DNA of 20,160 nt from Davidsoniella eucalypti (taxonomy: Eukaryota; Ascomycota; Sordariomycetes; Microascales; Ceratocystidaceae). Position 1 is the first letter of the stretch, and each line of letters opens with the position of its first letter. Positions 9,778-18,500 of the stretch are shown one piece after another. Both the position numbers and the translations under genes were made by a program. The notes beneath the pieces were generated by a model. That model had not been told where the DNA came from, did not search any database, and worked only from the letters and a program-made list of their open reading frames with translations. The stretch covers positions 1 to 20,160 of the forward strand of contig RMBW01000247.1 of NCBI GenBank assembly GCA_004009845.1, written 5' to 3'.

Positions 9778-10498
9778 AAAACTCACGATCTTTCAGCATA
9801 ACCAGGGAAAGCGTAAAGGCATTTTGGACCATCTCTTTGGATTAGCAATAACGCAGAGAGTGGAGATATTGTGCATTCAAGAACCCTGGGTATGGAAAAA
9901 AGAAGGCAAATGGATTTTCCAGGACCACCAAAACTTTCACACCGTCAAACCAGCTTTATCTCTGCTAACAAGACCAAGGGTCGTGACCTATATCCAAAAG
10001 GACATTGACTTCACAATAGAAAAGCCTCTCGACATCGCAAGCAGCGATATTCAATGCATAAGACTTCATATAGACGCGCAACCATTATTGGTCAACCTCT
10101 ACAACCATCCGACCCAACCCCTTTTACAGCACCCGCTTGTCCAGCAATGGCAGGTTGGGAGTGGCATCATAGTCGGGGACTTCAACACTCATCATCCATG
10201 GTGGTCTGTGAACTGTGAGCAATCACAGCATGCAGATGAAGTCGTTGGTTGGTTGCAGAGGAACAATGCGGACTTGGTGGTGGATCCCGAGAATGCTCTG
10301 GTCAACAGAGGCACTTTCTTCACCACCAGGTCGCAGAAAATATCAATCATCGATCTCGCCTTCCTCACCGGGCAGATGAAGCAAACGAAAACTAGTTGGA
10401 CGTGTGAAGGTCTCCACGGTTCGGATCACCAGTGCATTAAATTGCAGTTCCACGACGCCCGAAAAAACGAAAAAGAGACAGAAAAAAAATATATATAA
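9770..10498 (+). CDS. ORF2 part 1: AP-like endonuclease domain
   Basis: Residues numbered from the ATG at 9770. The catalytic pattern of APE-type LINE endonucleases is visible: FQHN at 8-11, IQEPW with Glu38, GDFN with Asp137 and Asn139 followed by HHPWW, IIDLAF near 200, and GSDHQ with Asp219 and His220. This domain makes the first-strand nick for target-primed reverse transcription. The frame ends at TAA (10496-10498) in an A/T-rich linker, where the normal protein would continue into the RT region. No catalytic residue seems lost. Confidence 0.85.
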   Translation: MIRKLTIFQHNQGKRKGILDHLFGLAITQRVEILCIQEPWVWKKEGKWIFQDHQNFHTVKPALSLLTRPRVVTYIQKDIDFTIEKPLDIASSDIQCIRLHIDAQPLLVNLYNHPTQPLLQHPLVQQWQVGSGIIVGDFNTHHPWWSVNCEQSQHADEVVGWLQRNNADLVVDPENALVNRGTFFTTRSQKISIIDLAFLTGQMKQTKTSWTCEGLHGSDHQCIKLQFHDARKNEKETEKKYI

Positions 10499-10596
10499 CT
10501 TAAAAAAAAACGGACTGGAAACAGTTCAGAGAGAGCCTCAAAAAAAGGAGGCATAAGTATTAGAAAATCTCAAAAAAAAGAGATACTCGACCGGAT

Positions 10597-12427
10597 ATGG
10601 CAGCCATTCTGACCGCCGCCATCCAGGATACCTGCGCAGAGGTGATGCCGAAGGCTCGCATCTGCCCCCGGAGTAAGCCTTGGTGGAACGACGAACTCAA
10701 GCTATTGAGGAAGTCCTTCCTGAGGGCTGAACGACATTGGAAGAAGGATAAGATCTGTCACACGGAGTACAAAGAAAAACGAAACAGGTACTTCCATGCC
10801 ATTATCAAAACCAAAACTAACTATTTCAACTCTTTCTTAGAGCAAGCAACCGGTGACGAAGTCTTCACTGCTATGAGATACACGAAACCCACAACCGACT
10901 CGTATATACAACCACTCGAGGAAAATGGTGTCAAGGCTGAGTCTTTCGACGACCAAGCTAAGATGCTACTGAATCTTGTGGGCGGCGAAAAAGGTGAGTC
11001 CCTTGAGGACGAAGACACTCTACCCATCCCACATCACGAGAACTCGAAATGGCCTTGGTCTAACATCTCTACCATTGAGATTGAAAGAGCTATCATGACC
11101 TCAAACCCTAAGAAGTCTGCTGGACCAGATGGGATTAATTTCCAAATGATCCAAAATGCGTATAGGGCCATCCCCGAGGTCTTCCACTATGTCTACACGG
11201 AGCTATTCACTAAAGGACAGTGTCCTAAGTTGTGGCGCCAGGGCATTGGAGTGATATTGAAAAAACCCAACAAGCCAGACTATTCCCGTATCAAGGCATA
11301 TCGGATTATCACGCTGCTGAACTGCTTAGGTAAAGTATTGGAACGAATTTTTGCACAGAGACTTGGTTTCTTGGCTGCAACAAAGGACGACCTGCTTCAC
11401 CCAACGCAGTTTGGCGGACGGAAACAACGATCGACGATCGATGCAGCAATGGTTCTCATGGACCAAGTCAAGTCATGGAAAGAACAGGGCCTGAAATCGA
11501 GTATTGCACTACTTGATATCAAAGGCGCTTTCGACCATGTTAATAGGGATACCCTACTGTGGCACTGCAGAGATCTAGGTCTTCCGAATAACTGCACCCA
11601 ATGGATTGCAGCCTTCCTTCAAAAGAGGAAGGTCCAGATATGTTTTGATGGCAAACGAACAAACTTCTATACCATTGACCAGGGCATACCGCAAGGCAGC
11701 CCGATCTCCCCTATTCTGTTCTTGATTTATTCGAGACTTATACACATAAATATCCCCAAATCCATCCAAGTTCATGGCATTCAGCTCTCATACATTGATG
11801 ATATTCTGATTACGGTAGCTTCAAAAAGCTTTGCGAGAAATTGCAGAGCTCTAGAGGCTATCGTTGAAGATCTCACCAGGCAAGCCGACGATAGTTCCGT
11901 CGAATTTGAGAGTTCCAAGACTGAGCTTCTGCATTTAACAAGGAGTAAAGCAGCAAGCAACGAACACATAGACGTCCTAGGGACGACAATCCACCCGTCA
12001 GAGAAGATCAAATGGCTAGGAATCTGGCTAGACTGTCAGCTGAATTACAGCGTGCATGTCCAAGACAGAGCCCTGAAAGCGACCAGAACCCTAATGGGAA
12101 TTCAACGGATTTCGCGAAAGTATAGCGGCCTAAGTTCGAAAGCAACTAGAAATCTGTACCAAGCTGTAATTAGGCCTATCATGGAATATGGTTCGACTCT
12201 CTGGTGGACAAAAATGAAACCCATCTCCCGCAAGAATCATCTTGAAAAAGTACAAAGTTTGGCGATTTCCATGATGCTGGGCACCTACAAACAGGCTCCG
12301 AAAAGAGCTTGTGAAATAGAGGCAGGCATCAAACCGGTTGAAATCGATTTGGAATGGAATAACCTCAAGTACGGAACAAGAATACTAAAATTCCCCAAGC
12401 ACCACACAAATACCAAAAGTCAAAAAA
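10597..12427 (+). CDS. ORF2 part 2: reverse transcriptase domain
   Basis: Numbered from the ATG at 10597, which is only the first Met in this open stretch; the domain linker starts upstream near 10511. Motifs: SKPWWND near 28-34, KSAGPDGI at 173-180, YRIITLLNCLGKVLER (usually RPI, here RII), LDIKGAFDHV with catalytic Asp307, QGIPQGSPISPIL, and the active site YIDD at 399-402. A thumb-like region follows, with WLGIWLD and RPIMEYGSTLWW. The true frame is left at A runs near 12415-12427; the open frame continues to 12555, but those last residues are out of frame with the family and should be ignored. Confidence 0.88.
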
Positions 12428-12806
12428 GAAGAAGCAAAGGAAATCCACCTGGCAACCCTAGAAAATCTATGGTTAGGAGAAGCCTATTGTTTGTATACCG
12501 ACGGGTCTATGGAAGGAGAAAAATCCTCCTACGCCTTTGCCGACATAGACAATAAAACGGTACGGTTTCAAGAGGCAAAAGCCTTAGGGCCTTACACTGA
12601 GGTTGCAGACTGCGAAAGCTATGCAATATACAGAGCCCTCTGCTACGTTCGAAAGCTGCCAATAAGGAAAAGAGTCCTGATCTTTGTCGACAGCCAAGCT
12701 GCCATCCAAAGAGTATGGAAGCCTGGAATATTCACGAATCTTATAGAGAAGCTAAACCTACAAGACCTAGACACTAGTATAGAAATACACTGGTGCCCAG
12801 GCCATG
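12428..12806 (+). pseudogene. ORF2 part 3: RNase H domain, N-terminal two thirds
   Basis: After the frameshift the +2 frame gives a leader helix and then LYTDGS (first catalytic Asp), CESYAIYRAL (catalytic Glu), FVDSQAAIQ (second Asp) and IHWCPGHV with the conserved His. RNase H removes element RNA from the hybrid. The domain is cut after the His codon by the inserted LTR, where a TAA (12809-12811) ends this frame. The final catalytic Asp lies on the other side of the insertion. Confidence 0.85.
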
Positions 12807-12841
12807 TGTAAAGAACGGGCAGGCAGGAATTCAAAGGGAAA

Positions 12842-12855
12842 CCAGTGATCACTGG
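12842..12855. repeat. 14-bp perfect palindrome in the LTR
   Basis: CCAGTGATCACTGG reads the same on both strands. It lies 35 bp inside the left end of the inserted element and could be a factor-binding or structural site. Confidence 0.5.
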
Positions 12856-12943
12856 GAGAGTAGTCACTCGAAGGTGGTTTTGGAGTTTTCAGGATAATCG
12901 AGTTACACAGAATAATAAATTAAGTAAATCGGGACTAAATCAG

Positions 12944-13043
12944 GACAGGAGCCGGAGCGAAGATAGGAACAAGAGCGGGGACAAGAAGGTAAGAACAGGA
13001 GCAGGAGCAAAGATAAGAACAGGAACAGGAACAAGAAGAGGAG
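12944..13043 (+). repeat. Purine-rich 50-bp tandem repeat (two copies) in the LTR
   Basis: Copies at 12944-12993 and 12994-13043 align base for base without gaps, each beginning RACAGGAGC and containing AAGATARGAACA. Within each, shorter GGAGC/GGAAC units recur. The plus strand is almost all purine. Confidence 0.7.
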
Positions 13044-13127
13044 GTTGCACCAGTAGGTCAGGTACACAGGGAGTTGTAAGCTTGGAGGGGAAGGCAAAAG
13101 GAGAACAGAAAAAAGATACAAGCAAGC

Positions 13128-13134
13128 TATATAT
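13128..13134 (+). promoter_or_regulatory. Possible TATA box of the LTR
   Basis: TATATAT in otherwise less AT-rich DNA, about 300 bp before the right end, placed where a U3 promoter would be expected. Confidence 0.35.
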
Positions 13135-13222
13135 GTTAACCCGAGAGAGAAAGAAACAGGAGGGTCTGGTCTACGGACAGAAGTTCGAGGCAATGCCGTG
13201 TTGGCTGTGTATGCACTCTAAA

Positions 13223-13430
13223 CCTCAATGCATGAATCGTTGTCACCAAAATCGGAAAGGTGAGACTGTACATCAAGTCTAAGTTTCATGCGGAGGTTCT
13301 GCGACTGTTATTTCGTAACCATCCAGTCGAAGCCTCAATGCATGAATCGTTGTCACCAAAATTGGAAAGGTGAGACTGTACATCAAGTCTAAGCTTCATG
13401 CGGAGGGTCTGCGAGTGTTATTTCATAACA
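13223..13430 (+). repeat. Tandem duplication of about 110 bp at the right end of the LTR
   Basis: 13223-13320 and 13333-13430 match over about 98 bp with about five substitutions, at a spacing of 110 bp. Both start CCTCAATGCATGAATCG and end in TTATTTCRTAAC. The second copy supplies the end of the element. Confidence 0.85.
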
Positions 13431-13435
13431 CCATG

Positions 13436-14031
13436 TCGGGATAGAAGGAAATGAGATAGTGGATAAGCTTGCAAAGGAGGCTCTTGAAAAAAGAGTATGC
13501 ATCTCTATTGCAACCACTGGGTACATCAAGAAAAAAATCAAGGAGAACATCTTCAAACTCTGGGACACACTGATCAACCGTGATATCGACAAACTTGGGA
13601 ATCACTATCGGTCTCTCGGGAAGACAGGAGTGAGTGATCTGAAACCGATTGAAGGCAAGAAGAGGCTGACAACAACCTACTATCAACTTCTAACGGGAAA
13701 GGGCGCTTACCTGCCATACCTAAAGTCCATAGGCAAGGTATCGAACAACATGTGCCGACATTGTCAGCGGGCTATCGAAACTATTCAGCACTTGGTGTTG
13801 GAATGTGATAAGTGGCTTGTGCAAAGACAAGAGTTGAAAGAGGGATGTGATGGTGAGATAAAAATGAAAGATATATTTAGTAGGGCGAAGCACCAGCAAG
13901 CACTGTTAATATTCCTCAAAAAAACAGGAATAGGTGGAAGAGACTGGGGAAAAGTTGAGGAAGTGACTAACGAGGGTATTGCAAAGGAGGGCGGACCAGT
14001 CGCACTTCGAGATGATGAGTGGTGCTGTTGA
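13436..14031 (+). pseudogene. ORF2 part 4: RNase H end and C-terminal CCHC-like region
   Basis: The frame resumes after the LTR with GIEGNEIVDKLAKEA, which carries the last RNase H catalytic Asp. It continues with a basic helical region (IKKKIKENIFKLW), and KKRLTTTYYQLLTGKGAYLPYL. A Cys/His motif follows at 13753-13806 (C-x2-C-x8-H-x4-C; CRHCQRAIETIQHLVLEC). Fungal Tad-like ORF2 proteins often end in such a motif, thought to help contact nucleic acid. The chain ends DDEWCC with TGA at 14029-14031. No internal stop is present, and the first ATG of the open stretch (13459) is not a real start. Confidence 0.85.
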
Positions 14032-14181
14032 GAGTCTTGGTGTGTTTGATTTTCTTTGATTTTGCGTTACGTTTCTACTTGTTTTCTGTAATGTTTTGTT
14101 GTTGGTATTGATTTATTCGTTGTTTCCTTTAAAATCTTCATAGCTCTATAGCTCCATAAGATAAATGAATTAAAAAAAAAA
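14032..14181 (+). other. LINE 3' UTR and A tail
   Basis: T-rich UTR ending in the 38-base tail starting ATCTTCATAGCTCTATAGC at 14134, then ten A (14172-14181). The tail holds two TAGCTC units, and AGCT-CTAT-AGCT could form a small stem-loop. It is the part copied in the micro-insertions elsewhere in this window. Confidence 0.8.
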
Positions 14182-14195
14182 CAATGTAAGAATAC

Positions 14196-14500
14196 AGGAG
14201 ATGGTAAAACTACTAATGTAATATTAGCATTTAGGTTAAAGATCGTAGAGGCCAAACATCAGCAATAGGTTGTTAGAAACGATTTAACAGACGATGGATT
14301 GTGTTATTGAATATAAAGATAAGAGTTTATTCGTTAATCAACATAGAAAGAAAAAGAAATTTAATTCATCAATCTTATAGAGCTATAGAGCTATGAAGAT
14401 GTACATAGTAAGAGTTAAATAAGTCACAACTGCAAACTAGGCGATTGGGAAATGAATAATTAGTGACTGATATATAGTTCTTTAGACAAGATTTTAAATG
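14196..14500 (+). repeat. Subtelomeric repeat, copy B, right part
   Basis: Continues copy B after the LINE and matches copy A from about 1985 to 2215. Shared blocks include GGTTGTTAGAAA-like DNA, GGATTGTGTTATTGA and CACAACTGCAARCTAGGCGA. Similarity ends shortly after 14480. Confidence 0.7.
14351..14402 (-). mobile_element. LINE 3'-tail micro-insertion with TSD
   Basis: On the minus strand it reads CATCTTCATAGCTCTATAGC, then CTATAAGATTGATGAATT. It is flanked by ACATAGAAAG (14341-14350) and ACATAGTAAG (14403-14412), a 10-bp duplication with one change. Copy A has the empty site (ACAGAGAAAG at 2106-2115) and continues with no gap on either side. Confidence 0.75.
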
Positions 14501-15257
14501 AAGAACAAGTGTTATTTAATTATAGAAAATGAAGGTAGTAGAATTATATTTTAATTACGTAATGTCATATTAGCAACTAGATGAGACATTTGGTAGTAAT
14601 TCGATAAGTGAGATCGGAAAATAGGATATTATTGTAAGGGTTAGAAGGGTTATTGAGACGTAGAAGTATAAACAAAGATTAAAAACTCAAAACAAGGAAA
14701 ACGATTACTGGTTAACATAAATTGCTTTTGTGTAAGAAATAAACAGTGTATGCTATAATTAAATTATAATGAGAACTTGGGAGGGTAAATTCATATAACG
14801 TCTTAAAGTAGATCTGAACTTTCGTGTACATTGAAATGAGCATTTAATGGAAATGTAGTCACTAGATTTTACATAACTTGAAGGTGGATGTGGTATAAGT
14901 TGAAATATGACAGAAAGATTTATATATAGGTAAAGTTTCACATTTACTTTTGTAAAACTAGTAGTAGAATAATTAGCGATTTCTAGTGAAGAGATTGTCA
15001 GTCACATAAGATCGAAAGCTAAGTAATAGAACAATGTATTGTATCTATGCGTACATAATTCACTATGTATTCTCCGCTGTTGCTCAAGGGATAAAACAAT
15101 AAATGCAGGACTGTTATTTATTTAAATTGGATTGGTTTTAGTACGAATGAAGTTCGCTGTTTTTGCGGCTATGATGGGTTTTTAGGGACTAATCACTATA
15201 CTTTAACGATAACCATACTTGCCACAATCATTACTATCGAGCTACACCGCTACTTCC
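14501..15257. other. AT-rich intergenic DNA upstream of the helicase gene
   Basis: No supportable gene; the only longer frame (minus 14759-14941) has no motif. Its right part contains the second copy of the dispersed repeat at 15091-15224. Confidence 0.5.
15091..15224 (+). repeat. Short dispersed repeat, copy 2 (matches 7555-7736)
   Basis: Begins ATAAAACAATAAATGCAGGA and ends ACCATACTTGCCA. Differences from copy 1 are mostly transitions, and it lacks the LINE-tail insertion present in copy 1. Confidence 0.6.
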
Positions 15258-15287
15258 AAATAACCAGCCACAAAATAACCAGCCATA
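15258..15287 (+). repeat. 15-bp tandem repeat in the helicase promoter region
   Basis: AAATAACCAGCCA occurs at 15258-15270 and again at 15273-15285, about 310-340 bp upstream of the start codon. It could be a paired regulatory site; nothing in the sequence proves this. Confidence 0.5.
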
Positions 15288-15594
15288 TCAATAAGGTCAG
15301 GAAAAGTCTTTTCTATTTGTTTACTGAATAACTTACGACAGACTATAATTTTGTTTATGTTAGTCTTCTTTTTTTTAGGAGTACACTTTACTCACATTAC
15401 TTACTGCCTTAATAAATCGCAATCAACAACAAGCTCAAAATAAATAACTTCTTAGTCCTCAAACTAGCAACTGTACGTATATGGTTTTGATTCACTATGG
15501 TTTTAGCTAAGCACTAATATTTTTATCTTGATATAGTCATATCTACTGTTATTTCACTACCTTATTTACACTCGATTTTAAATCGTCGGAAGCC

Positions 15595-18500
15595 ATGGAA
15601 GACTTTGTCGAGCTTAACGAAGAACATCAACTACTTATTTGTCTCCCGTGTAAGGCAGCAATTCGCCCAGGAAAGAGCATCGAAACTCACTTTCGCCGCA
15701 AGCACAAAGTTAAAGGAGAGACTATCAAAAATATCATCGATTACTATGGCACTCAAGATTTAGCGGATCCGAAGGTGCATGCTCTCCCCCCCGATGGAAG
15801 TCCAGCTATCAAACGACTTGCTGTCCGCCGCGGATACAGTTGTTCTATGTGCCGATATCTCACAATATGCAAGGACAATATCACTCGCCACTGGAGAGAC
15901 GTAGGGCATACATCTCTAGACCCCAAGTCGAAGATTGTACTATTACAGACTTGGATGGACCGGAACTTTGCCCGATACTGGATTGTCAGCGATGGTGCAG
16001 CCAATTTTGGCACCGCGTTAGCTAAACAGACAAGCACCAACCCAATGGAGCTCATGTTAGCCGACTGTGAGGCCATGCTAGCTTCTGAGGATGCCGAACG
16101 ACTTCGGATAGGAGACCTGAAGGAAGACATGGACCGAGACTCGTCGTGGGTGAAGAGGCTACAATGGGTAAAGCACTTTGAGTCGCGTGATTTGATAAAA
16201 ATCTATGAGGCTGCCGAATGGATTCAAGCCAAGAATGCTAAAGCCCAGCAAGTCCACCAACAAACCGAACAGGCTGTGCATGAACGAAATATGCTGCTCC
16301 GTCTCGGGGAGAGCTTTGATCGTGAGATCCAACGATGCAGCTGGCGATTAGATAGTGTGCCAACCGAAACACTTCAATGGCTCGGCAGTATCATGACTAC
16401 TGCTCCCAACGGAATGCCATTTGGATTGAAAGGCAAAGAAGCGTCGATGGTCAAATACCGAACTGTGGGACAACGATACTTGGGCTTGTGCTGGCGAGCA
16501 CACCGCATTGGACGAGACGAGGCCATGAAGCAATTGGCTGTTAAGTTCACGGATGAGCAGTGGAATCTGCTGTGCACTGTCGTACAGGAGCTTGAGAAGA
16601 GCATCAACATCAATCGAAATCATGTTAGATATCATCGGAACGAAGATCATGACGACGAAGACGAAACTATAGACGAAACTATAGAAGACGGCCGACTTCA
16701 TGATAATGTCTACAAGGAGCTTGACAGAGCTGTCTTTTCGTTCATGGTAGCTTCGATCAAGACTCTGGTTGGTGGGCACATATACTCGAGCTCGCTTCTG
16801 TGCTTCTGTGCAGCTCTAGGTATTCGCTTACAGCCGCTTGGTTATACTGAGCCGCACTTATATACTGGACTGTTGGCTGCTATCTTGTGGTGGTCAAGAC
16901 TGTTTTTCCTTGAGTCCGTATTCGACAGCAAACCCCGGAGTAGCGACGAAGGTGATATTGAGTCGGTGAAGGAATTCCGGGAGCAGCATGCAGTTTGGAT
17001 GTGCACTGGCTCATATACTGTCATCAGCACTATCATCGGCTGGATGGCATACGGAAAGGGCTGGCGGTCACGCATGGGCGGACAGCCGTCTGTTCGTTGG
17101 GCTGAGGATGGCGAGTCTTTGTTTCATAATGGAGAACGTATCATGATCCAAGACTTCACAAGAGCGGCTAGAGAGCAGGTAGTTGAGGCACAGAACTTAC
17201 TAGCTTTACTACTGGGAGACTCATGGCAAAAGATGAAGCCGAAGATTGATCTTAAGCTGCTTGCTGATAACATGATCCGGCTTGGAGCCGGCCAGTCTTT
17301 CGCCACGAACACGAACAACAAATGGCTTGAGCCCGGACCATCTTTGGTGATAAGGCAGCTGTCCACATCGATTTGGGATTCCAGCAGACATGTATTCAAA
17401 ATAGATGGCACCAACCGCTGGCTACGCCGGCTCAGAATGTTCCGAGAGGTGCTCATGCTACTTGTCCATGTATGGGGTGGGTTACCCGGAAGAGGGCCGG
17501 AGCTTATGACGCTGCGTCACTGTGATTCATGGCAGCTGATGCGCAATGTGTTTGTGTTTGACGGACAAGTGATGATTGTCACGGATCGAGACAAGATGAA
17601 GGCCATCCGGGATAACTCACGCAAGGTTGCTCGGTTTCTGCCAGAGAATATTGGCCAAATGGTAGTGGCTTACATCGCTTGGCTGATCCCCGTGGAACGA
17701 GTACTCCGGTCTGAATGTAACTTGGCCAAGGCAAACAACGAGCAATTAGAGTTCATGTGGCACGACGGCAGCTCTACTGTATGGGATACGGACCGACTTA
17801 GTCAGAAGCTAGCACGGGTATTTCAGGCGGCTACCGGCGTGAGGTTAGGCGTGGGAAGATACCGCGTGGTGGCCATTGAGTTGGGCCGGCATATTCGCGG
17901 GCTTGTACTGAACCAGATCGAGACTCGTGTAGACGACGACGACGCAGACGACGACGACATTGAAGTTGATCCAATCACCGGAGAACCAGTACACTGCGGC
18001 GGAAGCTGGAATATCATATGGGATCTTGCATCAACACATGGCAGCCGTGTTGCCCGACAACATTATGCGGTTCATATTGGATTCCCCGGCAAGCTACAGC
18101 CAGAGATGATTGCTTCATTCAAAGAGATCAGTCGGTTGTGGCATCAATTTCTCGAAGGAGACGAGTCCCAGAACGGGAAACGGAAGCGACCAGATCAAGA
18201 AGCCGAGTGTGAGACCAAACGCCAGACCGACACAAGCAGCAAAAAGCGGATCCGGTACAAGTTGCCGTTAAGGACGGCAAACGTCAGCGTGGACCAAGAG
18301 ATGCAGACCGGCTTGCGCACTTTGCTTGGACCCGATGCGACATGGCGCAGCGCCGAGCAACGAGAAAGCATGCGGGAGATACTGGCTCTACAGGATGGTG
18401 AGTCACTCATCAGCGTACTCCCAACTGGAGCCGGTAAGAGCATCTTGTTCATGCTACCGGCTACTATGCAAAGCGGCGGAGTCAGCATAGTAGTCGTCCC

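Larger units (their letters stand above)
12807..13430 (+). mobile_element. Solo LTR (624 bp) inserted in the LINE RNase H
   Basis: The insertion starts TGTAAAGAAC and ends TTTCATAACA, so it is bounded by TG...CA with TGT/ACA ends. It is flanked by a 5-bp duplication CCATG (12802-12806 and 13431-13435). Removing the element and one CCATG restores the RNase H frame exactly, from GHV into GIEGNE. These are the marks of an LTR left by recombination of a Ty1/copia- or gypsy-type retrotransposon. A TATATAT at 13128-13134 is a possible U3 promoter. Strand is assigned only from that TATA. There is no internal region, primer-binding site or coding frame. A purine-rich tandem repeat and a 110-bp duplication lie inside. 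A non-autonomous element with TG...CA ends is the main alternative. Confidence 0.75.
9770..14031 (+). pseudogene. LINE ORF2 polyprotein, broken (endonuclease, RT, RNase H, CCHC)
   Basis: ORF2 would nick target DNA and reverse-transcribe the element RNA at the nick. All expected domains are present in order, but the frame changes at three A runs in the endonuclease-RT linker (10502-10510, 10540-10546, 10572-10579), again within A runs at 12415-12427 before RNase H, and is interrupted at 12807-13430 by an inserted LTR. An extra TAA at 10554-10556 lies in the linker frame. Outside these points long stretches stay open, so decay is recent or some frameshifts are assembly errors in homopolymers. 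Pieces are described separately. The start at 9770 gives MIRKLTIFQHN, a usual beginning for this family. Confidence 0.85.
8940..14195 (+). mobile_element. Tad/I-like LINE (non-LTR retrotransposon), nearly full length, with 12-bp TSD
   Basis: The element body is 8952-14183, including a later 624-bp insertion. The 12-bp duplication ATGTAAGAATAC flanks it at 8940-8951 and 14184-14195. Contents in order: 124-bp 5' UTR, ORF1 (9076-9777), ORF2 from 9770 with AP-type endonuclease, reverse transcriptase, RNase H and C-terminal CCHC-like motif (to 14031), a 150-bp 3' UTR and an A tail. Domain order and the presence of RNase H fit Tad1- or I-like fungal LINEs. The element sits inside copy B; copy A shows the empty site near 1973-1984. 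It is in the same orientation as the terminal helicase gene. Several frameshifts and the nested insertion mean it cannot make an intact ORF2 protein as assembled. Confidence 0.9.

Noticed and set aside
12903..13282. Open frames on both strands inside the solo LTR (plus 12845-13282, minus 12903-13193).
   Set aside because: They are low-complexity translations of purine-rich tandem repeats, giving Arg/Gly/Lys or Leu/Ser/Pro runs. They cross the repeat units and have no motif.
12806..13440. Reading the 624-bp interruption of RNase H as a spliceosomal intron (GT near 12806, AG near 13443).
   Set aside because: The size is too large for this setting, LINE ORFs do not normally have introns, and the CCATG duplication with TG...CA ends explains it better.
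14637..14652. TAAGGGTTAGAAGGGTTA, which looks like an interstitial telomere remnant.
   Set aside because: Only two imperfect units. This is expected by chance in such DNA and there is no array.
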